DNA from: Terriglobales bacterium
GTDB lineage: Bacteria > Acidobacteriota > Terriglobia > Terriglobales > Acidobacteriaceae
Reading direction: 5' to 3'
DNA length: 33,536 nucleotides
NCBI GenBank assembly: GCA_015654835.1
Contig: JAATGG010000092.1
Location: 1-33,536, forward strand
Shown here: piece after piece, positions 1 through 7,586 of the stretch
Position numbering within the stretch: the first letter of the stretch is position 1
How the letters are laid out: each line of letters begins with the position of its first letter
Position numbers and translations under genes: made by a program
The notes under the pieces: generated by a model
Seen by the model: the letters and a program-made list of their open reading frames with translations, nothing else
Told to the model about the DNA's origin: nothing
Database searches by the model: none

Positions 1-359
1 CCACCGCGGCGCGATTGTTCGAGCGCGGCATGGACGCCATCCTGCTTCAGTTCCCACTGCAACTGGAAGAGGGCCTCGACGGCGCCGTCGAAGTCGGCAT
101 CGATTGCGACCCACTTCGAGCGTTGCGTCTCCGGGTTGATGGCATAGAGATTGATGGTGATGTCGCCGTTCAGGTGCATGCGCACCACGTCGGCATCGAG
201 AGGCTTTGGCTTTTTGGTCTGCCAATCCCGCGCCAAGTAGTACGGAACCGAACCGTTGGGCAAGGGACGGGCAGCCTGCATCCCGTAGGCGCGCCGGTTG
301 ACGAAGAGCTTGATAAACCGGTCGGCCGTCTCGCGGCTTACACAGAAGGTCGTATACAT
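1..359 (-). CDS. Archaeo-eukaryotic-type primase, N-terminal part (runs off the left edge)
   Basis: The minus strand has an open frame from an ATG at 359, preceded by AGGAG at good spacing, and it continues past base 1, so only the first 119 or so residues are visible. They contain the segment WVAIDADFDGAVEAL at about residues 86-100, and then an E-x-SRRGG stretch. This pair resembles motif I (DxD, metal-binding aspartates) and the following conserved Ser/Arg-Gly region of AEP-fold primases, including the plasmid and TOTE-type primases. Such enzymes make primers for element replication. The frame on the opposite strand is a shadow. Start choice is supported by the ribosome site. The polymerase family is inferred from the fragment alone; the rest of the active site and any fused helicase lie outside the window. 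Confidence 0.6.
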   Translation of the reverse strand, partial: MYTTFCVSRETADRFIKLFVNRRAYGMQAARPLPNGSVPYYLARDWQTKKPKPLDADVVRMHLNGDITINLYAINPETQRSKWVAIDADFDGAVEALFQLQWELKQDGVHAALEQSRRG

Positions 360-524
360 GGATCTCGCTCCTTCCTGAAGTCCTGTGTTTGTACCCCGGC
401 TCCAGAACTCGGTCAAATCGGTGGCGTGTCGACTGAATGGCTGTTTGCAGGTGCAAAAAAGGATGGCCCGGAAGAAGACGCCGGGCCATCAAAGCGACGA
501 GGAAGTTGGGCTGGATCAGGTTCT

Positions 525-689
525 TCAGATATGGTGGGCGAAGCGCAGCCGTCCGCGCTTGATGTCGAACGCGGGTTTGCGGTTGGTGGTGAAACCGTTG
601 GGTTCGGTGCGGAGGCCGGGAAAGGCGGCAGCCTCGGCCAGGACATAACGAGTTGCGAGCGAGCGAATGCGGCCAGCGGATAGGCGCAT
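525..689 (-). CDS. Small hypothetical protein, 54 aa
   Basis: A short frame starts at an ATG at 689 with a near-perfect ribosome site (AGGAGGAAT, 4 to 5 bases before the ATG) and ends at TGA 525-527. The product begins MRLSAGRIRSLA and is basic, with no membrane segment and no cysteine pairs. I do not recognise a family. It lies between the primase gene and the 119-aa gene, all on the same strand, and probably belongs to the same accessory transcript. The strong Shine-Dalgarno sequence is the main reason to believe it, as the gene is below usual length cut-offs. Confidence 0.5.
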   Translation of the reverse strand: MRLSAGRIRSLATRYVLAEAAAFPGLRTEPNGFTTNRKPAFDIKRGRLRFAHHI

Positions 690-752
690 GGGATTCCTCC
701 TGGTTGGAAGTTGGATTTGAAACGGGTGGGCCGGTGGAGCAGGGTGAAGCGA

Positions 753-1112
753 TCAGGCCTGACCCAACTGCATCTGGGAGAGCAGCAGGCCTGGCTGATC
801 GACGTAGTTGAATAGCTTGTATTCGGAGAAGACCCGGTCGAACAGATCTGAGGTGAACCTGTCCTCGCAATCTTCGAAGGAGAGCATGTACCAGTCGTCG
901 CGCTGCCGGTCGAAGACGTAGATCGCCCCGGATGCGCTGTTATCGGGAACCATCTGTAGGAGCATGACGCCCTTGCGGGTCTGAATCCAGCGGGTGGCAA
1001 CCGCCTCGCCAAGTTCGAGGAAGGCTTGGACGGTCTGCTGGATGGTGTTGGCGGCGCTGTCGCGCCAGTTGAACAGCTTGTAGACGGACATCTTTCCCAG
1101 GCTGCGGGTCAT
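753..1112 (-). CDS. Hypothetical protein, 119 aa
   Basis: I chose the ATG at 1112 (protein begins MTRSLGKMSVYKLFNW) because AGAGAGGAGAG lies just upstream; the longer open frame to 1304 reads through that spacer and looks random there. The protein is soluble, acidic in its second half, and rich in aromatic residues (for example DDWYMLSFEDCEDRF near residues 73-87). There is no signal peptide or recognisable catalytic motif. It sits in a run of small same-strand genes upstream of the primase, a typical spot for element-specific accessory or anti-restriction-like proteins, but nothing in the sequence shows a function. Confidence 0.65.
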   Translation of the reverse strand: MTRSLGKMSVYKLFNWRDSAANTIQQTVQAFLELGEAVATRWIQTRKGVMLLQMVPDNSASGAIYVFDRQRDDWYMLSFEDCEDRFTSDLFDRVFSEYKLFNYVDQPGLLLSQMQLGQA

Positions 1113-1156
1113 AGGAACTCTCCTCTCTTTGAGAATTGGGTTGAACGGGTTTGGGG

Positions 1157-1414
1157 TTAGTTCGACCTGACAGGCAGTGCCAGATACCAGGCTCTTGCCA
1201 GTGAGGCGAACAGGGAAACGAAGAGCAGGACGATCCCGGTAAGCCGAACTGGGTGATGGGCGGAGACGTGACAGAGCGTTCCGCCAAGGGCGATAACGAC
1301 CCAAGAATCGAGCACGGTAAGCAGGATACTGATTGCCATACGCGCAGTGTTGCGCGGGAACAGAGCAGGCTCGGCTACGGCGGACGGAGAAGCAATCGAC
1401 AGGGTTTCGGGCAT
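1157..1414 (-). CDS. Small membrane protein, two predicted TM helices, 85 aa
   Basis: The frame starts at ATG 1414, preceded by AAAGGATCACT, an acceptable ribosome site. Two hydrophobic stretches at about residues 27-47 (AISILLTVLDSWVVIALGG) and 58-76 (LTGIVLLFVSLFASLARAW) suggest a helical hairpin in the inner membrane. No family is recognised. The neighbours are other small same-strand genes. It could be a conjugation-associated or exclusion-type membrane peptide, but that is a guess from topology and location only. Confidence 0.55.
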   Translation of the reverse strand: MPETLSIASPSAVAEPALFPRNTARMAISILLTVLDSWVVIALGGTLCHVSAHHPVRLTGIVLLFVSLFASLARAWYLALPVRSN

Positions 1415-1871
1415 AGTGATCCTTTCTGAAGGACAGGCCTTCGATGGGTGGGATGAATTGTGGGTCGGCTTCTGGGAACCAGGGCTGGATAAATCGGAAA
1501 CTGGATTCTTTACTTCAAACAGGTCAACCTTGGACGTTGATCGACTTGTTCCAGAACTTTGAAACGGCGTTCAAAGTTGCCGTAGAAAAGGGAAGGAATT
1601 CCTGGTCAGTCATCGACTCACATGAGCTTCGGCTGGTCATCTTTCCCCGTCTCACAACACTCAATTCCAACCACCACCAAAAACATCGACAAACAAGGGG
1701 ATAGTCAGAATGCATCTTCCTGATCCGGGGCAAGATGCGACCTTGTGGATCTGTTCAATAGGAAGGAAAACGGAAAACAATCGGAAGGCAATAGGTATTC
1801 AATGCTGAACCATTTGCAATTGATGCTCCAAAGATGATCCATTGTCGGCTCTGCGTTCGAAACAGGACATC
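1415..1871. other. Intergenic stretch of about 455 bases without a convincing gene
   Basis: Frames here lack ribosome sites and protein-like composition. The only local structure seen is a 7-bp inverted repeat GCATCTT/AAGATGC (1712-1718 and 1732-1738). The stretch separates the small-gene cluster (525-1414) from the end of the conjugation operon at 1872, so a promoter for the small-gene/primase transcript is expected in it, but I cannot point to convincing -35/-10 boxes. Confidence 0.4.
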
Positions 1872-2642
1872 TCATCCAAAGAGAAACTCGCGGAAGGTGA
1901 CGACATCATTGGCCGATGCGTTGGTGAGGACGTTGGTCGAAAGCAAGCCGGATCGAAACGCCCGACTTAAAGCAAAGCCGATTCGCTTATCAACTGTGCG
2001 CAACTCTGCGGCTAGAAGGTAGAGAATGGAAGGGTCCGGCGTCAGATAGAGGATGGTATCGACGCTGTTCTCCGCGCTGAGCACCTTGCGCAGATCACCG
2101 TAGCGGGCCGAGCCCTTGGCAGTCCGCTCGAACTCAATTGCGAAACTCCTCACACGATTGTCGTCAGAAACTTCGGCCAAAGCGTCGAAATCTTTCGCGC
2201 ATCTTCCGCCATAAACAAGGTTCTGCGAGAGGACTTCAAGCTCCCACTGCCACGATGTCAGCACATGAGCAGTGGTTAGCGCTGCGCAGATTCCTGCCAA
2301 CTCGACCGAGTGAAGTACCTGCGATCTGCGCACAATGTCCTTGACTGTCGATGGAAGTGAGACCAGCGCGTGACCGCGCAGTTCGAGCAATTCAAGTCCA
2401 GAACGCGTAACAGAGAAGACCGGTTCTGGAAGCAAGCGGCCACAATCGATGCGCTCGACGAGGCCGTTCTTCTCCAGCCGAGCGAGCCGCCAGTGCACAG
2501 AGCGCCGGCAACTCTCCGTTCCATTGTTGAGCAATAGCGCGCAAATCTGGTCGCAGGTAATGGCGCGAGCATTGCGAATCGTGACGAGCATCGGAATGTC
2601 CCGATCATCCGAGAGTGCGATGAAGCCGCGCCGATATCTCAT
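1872..2642 (-). CDS. Replication-relaxation family protein (MobC-like mobilisation accessory)
   Basis: The 256-residue protein has an N-terminal winged-helix pattern (about residues 14-85: start near RDIPMLVTIRNARAITCDQ, a recognition helix around RRSVHWRLARLEKNGLV, then a wing). A C-terminal half follows with DFDAL (151-155) and FAIEFERTAKGSARY (167-181), the D...E-x-E...K arrangement of the degenerate nuclease-like fold seen in the replication-relaxation family. Such proteins bind near the origin of transfer and assist the relaxase of conjugative elements. The start ATG overlaps the stop of the upstream gene by four bases (ATGA), so the two are translationally coupled. The relaxase itself is not visible. 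Family assignment rests on pattern and context, not on a profile search. Confidence 0.6.
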   Translation of the reverse strand: MRYRRGFIALSDDRDIPMLVTIRNARAITCDQICALLLNNGTESCRRSVHWRLARLEKNGLVERIDCGRLLPEPVFSVTRSGLELLELRGHALVSLPSTVKDIVRRSQVLHSVELAGICAALTTAHVLTSWQWELEVLSQNLVYGGRCAKDFDALAEVSDDNRVRSFAIEFERTAKGSARYGDLRKVLSAENSVDTILYLTPDPSILYLLAAELRTVDKRIGFALSRAFRSGLLSTNVLTNASANDVVTFREFLFG

Positions 2643-3175
2643 GCAATGCGCTCCGTTGTTCCGGTTTCAAGTTCGATCCGTCTGCCATCTGCCGACAGAA
2701 TCCACCTGCCGAATTCTGTTTCGACCCAATCTGTGGCGCCGATCAGCGCCATCGCTTCGTAGCGAGCGCCGCGCACGCTGACCGAGATGGGTTGAACGCC
2801 AACCGATCTCCATGCGCTGGTTGCGAACGAAATACGGCCATGCGTGCGTTCGTTGAGCGTGACCAGAAAGCGATCTGGGGCGTCGCAATTGGCAGGAAGA
2901 CGAATGAGAAGGTGCATTCTGCCGTTAAAATAATTCAACTCCGAGCACTCGAATGTCCTGCCGATTGACTGCAATGGGCGATCGGGATCGAAGTCGCTCG
3001 TCAGATTGAAGCGGATTTGTCCGGGGAAGGCCCAGTACATGCGCAGCCTACGCCCGTACTTGAGGCCGGCCGAGTTGAACCAGGCCGCTTGCCGGCGAAA
3101 GCAGAACGGGTCATTCAGGTCGCGCGAGTGCGCGGCCCACCAATTTGTACCCAGACCAATTATGCGGACGCGCAC
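2639..3175 (-). CDS. Hypothetical protein, 178 aa
   Basis: The frame starts at GTG 3175 inside the last codons of the upstream gene and ends with a four-base overlap onto the MobC-like gene. The product (begins MRVRIIGLGTNWW) is soluble, of mixed alpha/beta composition, with several Trp and Phe residues and no cysteine-pair or nucleotide-binding motif. No signal peptide is seen. Tight overlap on both sides shows that it belongs to the same operon as the coupling protein and the replication-relaxation protein, which suggests a DNA-processing accessory role, but I do not recognise the family. Confidence 0.6.
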   Translation of the reverse strand: MRVRIIGLGTNWWAAHSRDLNDPFCFRRQAAWFNSAGLKYGRRLRMYWAFPGQIRFNLTSDFDPDRPLQSIGRTFECSELNYFNGRMHLLIRLPANCDAPDRFLVTLNERTHGRISFATSAWRSVGVQPISVSVRGARYEAMALIGATDWVETEFGRWILSADGRRIELETGTTERIA

Positions 3176-3870
3176 GGCTTCATGGCCTCAATCAGTCCCT
3201 GCACTACGGCGCGCGCCTGGAGATTCCTTTCAGGACCGCGCAACCGGTCAAGGAACCAGATTCGTTCGAACGAGAGTGGCGGCAGAGAGAGATTGTTGTC
3301 GCGATAGTGCGCGAGCAACTGCCCCAACTGTCCTATCAGCACCTCATACTCTCTGTCGCTTTTCGCGTTTTTGGACAAATCCCGGCTATACAGTGTGGCG
3401 ACAAATTCTTCCCATGGAAGTTGCCCCGTGGAATCAGCAGATCCTGTATAGTGGCGCCAGAACTTATAGCAAGGGCTCGTTCGCGTGAGGTGCTCGAGCA
3501 GTGTGTCGATCACCTCACGCGGATCAGTTTGATTGTCGGAGTGCTCGGCAATGACCGCGGCGGATTTACATTCCGACATCAGTTGCATGGTTGCCGTTGC
3601 GAGGAGCAAGTCATTGAGCGCTTCGAGGGCCTCGGTTCGCTCGGGTTCGTTGAGCTTTGCGATGCGGTCGAGTTCCGCCTTAACTTCAGTAGGCGGTTTC
3701 ATTTCACGCAGTTTGTAGAAGCACAGAAAGAGCTGCGTGCGCTCGAACGCCAGCACATAATCAACGTCCTCATCAGGAACAAATGCGCGAACATAATCAC
3801 GCCACTGCCTTGGATCGGCGAAATCTTTGGACGATTTGATCTTTAACTTGTCTGTCATCGCTTTACCCAT
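3160..3870 (-). CDS. Hypothetical protein, 236 aa
   Basis: The frame starts at ATG 3870, overlapping the stop of the membrane protein upstream by eight bases; AAAGGAG is three bases before this ATG, somewhat close, and a second in-frame ATG follows at 3858. The protein is highly charged and helix-rich, with a run of Glu/Lys/Leu heptad-like segments around residues 55-95 and 165-215. No membrane segment or catalytic motif is visible. It is embedded in the conjugation operon between the coiled-coil membrane protein and two genes near the MobC-like gene. Function unknown. Confidence 0.6.
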   Translation of the reverse strand: MGKAMTDKLKIKSSKDFADPRQWRDYVRAFVPDEDVDYVLAFERTQLFLCFYKLREMKPPTEVKAELDRIAKLNEPERTEALEALNDLLLATATMQLMSECKSAAVIAEHSDNQTDPREVIDTLLEHLTRTSPCYKFWRHYTGSADSTGQLPWEEFVATLYSRDLSKNAKSDREYEVLIGQLGQLLAHYRDNNLSLPPLSFERIWFLDRLRGPERNLQARAVVQGLIEAMKPCASA

Positions 3871-4642
3871 TGGCTCCTTTGAGAGTCCGATTGCGTCTCC
3901 GCTCCTCGTCCAGCTGCGTGTTTACCTGGTTTAGCCGCTCCCGCAGATTGTGTTCGCTATTTTGCGTCGCCTCCAGACGGCGCTGAAGAAGCAGCGTCTG
4001 TTGTTGCTGACTCATTGAGCTATTCCCGACTGGTGAAGGTGCAACCAAACTTGTATCGGACACATCTGACGAATTCTTGGCAACGTCCTTACCGCCTGTC
4101 TTAGTTCTCCGCTCGAGGACCTGAACCGTGCGCTTGAAATCCGATGTATCTGGTTCCGCCGCTTGATTTGGCTGCTGCTTCTCTATCAAGGCGCGCTCGA
4201 CTTCGGCGTTACGCAGTTCGACCAGTTGATTGAACTGCTCGGTACGGTGTAGGATTTCGACTCTGTCGCTGGCGCGGCCATTCCAAAGTTCAGCGATAAT
4301 GGTGGCGGCAATGATCTCCTTCTTTGCCGCCGAACGCCACTCGAAATAGATAATCCCCGCAGCACAAACGAGCAGGCAGAGTGTTATCACGTTCGACCAG
4401 AAGTAGAGATCGTCGACTGTATGACCGACAAGATCGCCTCGTCCGTCTGCCAATGTCGCGCCATAGTCGATGTTCGAGGGGTTGATCTTGCCAAGCGCAT
4501 AGTCGAAGAATCCCTGCCGCTGACGCGAGGTTTGTCCGCTTATCGCCGACTGAACGGTATGTGTTTGGGCGACCAAGGCCGGCGCAACTGCACAAATGAG
4601 CAGAAGGAATGCGGGCAATTGAATGGCAGATAAGCGTCGCAT
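3863..4642 (-). CDS. Exported/membrane coiled-coil protein of the conjugation operon, 259 aa
   Basis: The start at ATG 4642 has GGAGGTTAAAG upstream. The N-terminus (MRRLSAIQLPAFLLLICAV) looks like a signal sequence, ending near AQT at residues 25-27. A second hydrophobic segment lies at about residues 83-100 (NVITLCLLVCAAGIIYFEW). The remainder is polar, Gln-rich, and ends with a coiled-coil-like stretch (about 205-255, LLLQRRLEATQNSEHNLRER). With both segments as anchors, the long C-terminal part would be cytoplasmic, next to the coupling ATPase encoded immediately upstream. It may dock cytosolic parts to the channel, but no family is recognised. Confidence 0.6.
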   Translation of the reverse strand: MRRLSAIQLPAFLLLICAVAPALVAQTHTVQSAISGQTSRQRQGFFDYALGKINPSNIDYGATLADGRGDLVGHTVDDLYFWSNVITLCLLVCAAGIIYFEWRSAAKKEIIAATIIAELWNGRASDRVEILHRTEQFNQLVELRNAEVERALIEKQQPNQAAEPDTSDFKRTVQVLERRTKTGGKDVAKNSSDVSDTSLVAPSPVGNSSMSQQQQTLLLQRRLEATQNSEHNLRERLNQVNTQLDEERRRNRTLKGANG

Positions 4643-4644
4643 CT

Positions 4645-6438
4645 TTAACCTCCATAAGGCGTATCGAGCGAGATTCCCGCGATCCGTCTGCGCCGCTGGC
4701 GGCGATTAACTGCATTCTTGAAGCGCAAATTGACCCCGATCTCTGAATCCAACCGACTGTGCATCTTGGGATAGAGATACTGGTCGATTCCGTCCACGTG
4801 ATAGCTGGGCGCGCGGCGTACATGGAGATGGGAGTGGAGCGTTCCCTCGCGCGGATCTGTCATCAGAATCTCCATCTGACCAACAGGAAGGTTCTTGATG
4901 TGGTCTTCCCGTGCTCTTGTCTCCTTCGCTTCGCTCTCGCTTCCGGTACCGGTCTCAATGTACTTGGGTGTAAAGATGCCGGTCTTGCGCACAGATAAAC
5001 TGCGACGTTTCGTCGCAATCCTCGCCGACGCTTTCAGAAACCACTGCGCAGTATTTTCCTCGGAGACGTTCATGATCATCTTGGTTCCGGGCGCTGAGGA
5101 AACCTCATCGGAGAAGGATTGGCTGACGCGTTGCAACTGCGGCAGGCTCTGAAAGGAGAACAGAAACGAGACTCTTGCGCCGCGCGCCGTCTGCAAAACC
5201 TGCGTGAATCCCGGATAAGCAAAGGGCGCAAACTCATCCAGGATCACCGAAAGCATCGGCTCGTCTTTGGATTTTGCCGCGCTTGTCTGCGAATATCGCT
5301 TGCCGACCATCAATTGAATGTTCTGAAGAAGGATCTTTCCCAATGCTTCGACGGCGCGCTGATTGCGATTTGAATTCAACGAGACAAACAAGATCAGATC
5401 GTTCTCAAGCACATCGTCCAGCGTCAGCAAATCCTGGTAAGAACCGGTAACAACTGACAATTCGTCTTCGAGGAAGCTCAGCAATTCGTTCAAAAGCCCC
5501 TGGATTTTCTCCACGCGCTCGCGGTCCTGAAGCGATCGCTGAAGCATTTTGACCGACATCTCGAAGTTCAGCCGCCTCTGCATTGAAAGGCCAGTGAGCG
5601 TCGCGATGCGTGCCTTGGCCGCTTTTATCTGGTCTTGGAGGACATCCTCATCGAGCGCCATGACCAGCACATCGTAGACATTAAAAAGCTTGCCGGTGTA
5701 CTGCAAAACACGGACGAGATCTGAGAGGTAGGCTTCCTGGTGGCCTTTGAAGAAGTCCTCGCGCAGACCGAAGGAACGGAAGATGAAGTTCACATGTTCC
5801 TGATAGGCATCATCGAGCGAGTAGAACGGGTTGTAGCGGCAGGATTCCGTTGGATGCGTCGGGTCGAGAATCCGCAGATCCTGGAGACGCCCGGCAGCGG
5901 CGATATGTGGCAGCAGATGGTCGAGAAACTCGCGTTCACCCTTGCCATCGAAGATAATCATCGGCATCTTGCGCTCACCAAAGCGGCGCGTCAGATCCTG
6001 GGCAATGATGTTTTCTAGGAATGTGGACTTGCCAGCTCCGGTGCCGCCGACAATCACGCCGTGCTTGATTCGCACAGCATCCGGCCAGATCCATGGTTCT
6101 TTATGCACGTTGTAGCCGAGCAGAGTAGCGCCATTATTGTGCGCATCCGTGACGATTCGCGCATCCATTGCTGTAGGCACAACAACAGCAGGATGCGGCC
6201 AGTTTTCCTCGCGCTTCTGTCTTCGACCAGCAAAGTGGGCTATGACAAGGCCGCCGCCAAAGAAGAGAGTGGCGCAGTCGAGGAAGATTTCGAGGCATTG
6301 ATCGTTGCGTAGATGCAGGCGGGAGACGGCGATATACCAGAATAATCCGAACATCGCGCAGCCGAGCAAAACAACGACGCCGGCGAGGTCTTCCGGTCCT
6401 GTACGCCTGTAGCCGGGCTGATCATAGTAGGAACTCAT
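4645..6438 (-). CDS. VirD4/TraD-type coupling ATPase (T4CP)
   Basis: This 597-residue protein links the relaxase-DNA complex to the secretion channel at the inner membrane. Two N-terminal transmembrane segments (about residues 18-38 and 50-70) precede a RecA-like motor domain. Walker A is GGTGAGKST at 131-139, inside GVIVGGTGAGKSTFLE. Walker B is LSVILDEFAPFAY near 396-408, with D401 and E402. A long helical all-alpha insert (about 230-345) lies between them, as in other coupling proteins, and FSFQSLPQL near 428-436 fits the sensor region. The ATG overlaps the upstream small membrane gene by four bases. Length is normal for the family. It is the clearest sign that the cluster is conjugative and not only a protein-secretion system. 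Confidence 0.9.
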   Translation of the reverse strand: MSSYYDQPGYRRTGPEDLAGVVVLLGCAMFGLFWYIAVSRLHLRNDQCLEIFLDCATLFFGGGLVIAHFAGRRQKREENWPHPAVVVPTAMDARIVTDAHNNGATLLGYNVHKEPWIWPDAVRIKHGVIVGGTGAGKSTFLENIIAQDLTRRFGERKMPMIIFDGKGEREFLDHLLPHIAAAGRLQDLRILDPTHPTESCRYNPFYSLDDAYQEHVNFIFRSFGLREDFFKGHQEAYLSDLVRVLQYTGKLFNVYDVLVMALDEDVLQDQIKAAKARIATLTGLSMQRRLNFEMSVKMLQRSLQDRERVEKIQGLLNELLSFLEDELSVVTGSYQDLLTLDDVLENDLILFVSLNSNRNQRAVEALGKILLQNIQLMVGKRYSQTSAAKSKDEPMLSVILDEFAPFAYPGFTQVLQTARGARVSFLFSFQSLPQLQRVSQSFSDEVSSAPGTKMIMNVSEENTAQWFLKASARIATKRRSLSVRKTGIFTPKYIETGTGSESEAKETRAREDHIKNLPVGQMEILMTDPREGTLHSHLHVRRAPSYHVDGIDQYLYPKMHSRLDSEIGVNLRFKNAVNRRQRRRRIAGISLDTPYGG

Positions 6439-6671
6439 AGGCTTCGACCCAGTGAGAAGTAGAGGAATACGCCCAGCAATGCGAAGACAATGACGCCAAC
6501 CAGAATCACCAATGAGCTGGGCTTCCAGCGTCCCCGTGCATCGACAGGCTTCAAGTCATCGGCCAGCGCGGCGCGTAATGCCTTCTCTGGATTCGTCTCA
6601 ATGTCCTCAGTGTGCAGATTTCGAAGCGCCAGGCGCACATCGTCGGGCGTGACATACCCCGTGGCATCCAT
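6435..6671 (-). CDS. Small single-pass membrane protein, 78 aa
   Basis: The start ATG at 6671 follows the VirB9-like stop codon by two bases, with GAGGCGG inside the end of that gene as a possible ribosome site. The N-terminal 50 residues are polar, and the C-terminus has one hydrophobic helix (about 53-74, SLVILVGVIVFALLGVFLYF), so it is probably a tail-anchored or single-pass protein. It overlaps the coupling ATPase gene. Location between VirB9-like and VirD4-like genes suggests a T4SS accessory role; there is no lipobox, so it is not an obvious VirB7. Confidence 0.6.
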   Translation of the reverse strand: MDATGYVTPDDVRLALRNLHTEDIETNPEKALRAALADDLKPVDARGRWKPSSLVILVGVIVFALLGVFLYFSLGRSL

Positions 6672-6673
6672 GA

Positions 6674-7519
6674 CTAAAGCACCGCCTCGGCCGTAACTGG
6701 ACGATTCCGGTCGACGCCGAAGTTCAACTGGTAAAGTCGCGATTGATTCCCGTCCGTGCCCTTGATGGCAATGACTCCAGTCGCCTTCTCACCTGGAGCC
6801 AGATCGCGTGGGTTGGACTCTGTCTGCGCAACATCCAGCGCAACCCCGCGATGAGCTTTCAAAGATGCGTATGTTTTGCGCTTGAGTTGGTGGTCATGAA
6901 GGCTCGCCAGTGCGACAGTATTTTGACTTGGCGCCTGCGCGTAGACAGCCGGTATTGTCACCCGATACGGCGCCTCGGTTCGATTCGTTATCAAGTACCG
7001 GAGGTAGATTTGGTCTCCAGAGCGGTAGATCTGCCCAATCGCAACTTGTACGCGATTGCTCTTTATCTTGGTCGAATCCTGCACAATGTCTTCCGCTCCC
7101 GCGAGCGTCTGGGTGAGAACAAGGGTCGCAATCTTGTGAATCTTCTCTTCGGACAACTCCGCATCCGACTGAGCATTCGCGCGCGGATTAGGAGCGGGAT
7201 CGGTGTGAATAGAAACATCCATGCAAGCAAGCGAGCCGGACGGATCGAGTTCGTAGCTCAACTCCCGCGACGCCGTCCACACGAAAAGATTGGTCGAGAT
7301 GCCCTGCTGGAGCGGCTTGATGAAGACCTTATCTTCGTGGCGTTCAATCTGAAAACTGTCGGCATCGCCAACGGCAAGCGTCGTTACCGGTTCACCGAAT
7401 TCGAGAACGGTGAGGTGGTTCATCGAAGTCTTTACATGCAGGATCTGGCCTTGGCCGGTCGTCTGCGCCTCCGCCGCGGCGACTGCAACAACAAATATCA
7501 ATGAAATGAGCGTCTTCAT
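6674..7519 (-). CDS. VirB9/TrbG/CagX-like T4SS outer-complex protein (copy 1)
   Basis: I chose ATG 7519 (MKTLISLIFVVAVAAAEAQ): it has GAGGAGG upstream and gives a clean signal peptide of about 18 residues, whereas the longer frame to 7627 reads through a hairpin terminator. The mature protein has an N-terminal beta-rich domain with the family pattern of short strands (HLTVLEFGEPVTTLAVGDA, then VFIKPLQQGISTNLFVWTA) and a C-terminal beta domain (about 170-281). VirB9 proteins form the periplasmic ring with VirB10 and VirB7. It lies directly downstream of the polymerase gene and upstream of the coupling ATPase. A second VirB9-like protein is encoded at 21730-22698. Confidence 0.7.
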   Translation of the reverse strand: MKTLISLIFVVAVAAAEAQTTGQGQILHVKTSMNHLTVLEFGEPVTTLAVGDADSFQIERHEDKVFIKPLQQGISTNLFVWTASRELSYELDPSGSLACMDVSIHTDPAPNPRANAQSDAELSEEKIHKIATLVLTQTLAGAEDIVQDSTKIKSNRVQVAIGQIYRSGDQIYLRYLITNRTEAPYRVTIPAVYAQAPSQNTVALASLHDHQLKRKTYASLKAHRGVALDVAQTESNPRDLAPGEKATGVIAIKGTDGNQSRLYQLNFGVDRNRPVTAEAVL

Positions 7520-7534
7520 AGCGGCCTCCTCGGC

Positions 7535-7583
7535 GCAAAAAACAGAAAGGAGAAGCCACGGCTCGCGCAGTGACTTCTCCTTT
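7535..7583 (-). terminator. Intrinsic terminator or attenuator after the polymerase gene
   Basis: A perfect 10-bp inverted repeat AAAGGAGAAG/CTTCTCCTTT (7546-7555 and 7574-7583) with an 18-base loop is followed on the minus strand by CTGTTTTTTGCG. It begins four bases after the stop of the 860-aa gene. The T-run ends about 16 bases before the next ATG (7519), which leaves no room for a separate promoter. It therefore looks like a partial terminator or attenuator inside the operon; the hairpin also carries GGAGA sequences that could mimic a ribosome site. Confidence 0.6.
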
Positions 7584-7586
7584 GGG

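Noticed and set aside
15..683. Long plus-strand frame of 222 codons at the left edge
   Set aside because: It is antisense to the primase fragment and the 54-aa gene, which both have good ribosome sites and protein motifs; the plus frame has none.
413..1012. Minus-strand frame of 199 codons
   Set aside because: Low-complexity Ser/Pro/Arg composition typical of a shadow, overlapping the better-supported genes at 525-689 and 753-1112.
1524..1733. 69-codon minus-strand frame in the 1415-1871 gap
   Set aside because: It needs a TTG start without a ribosome site, and the composition is not protein-like.
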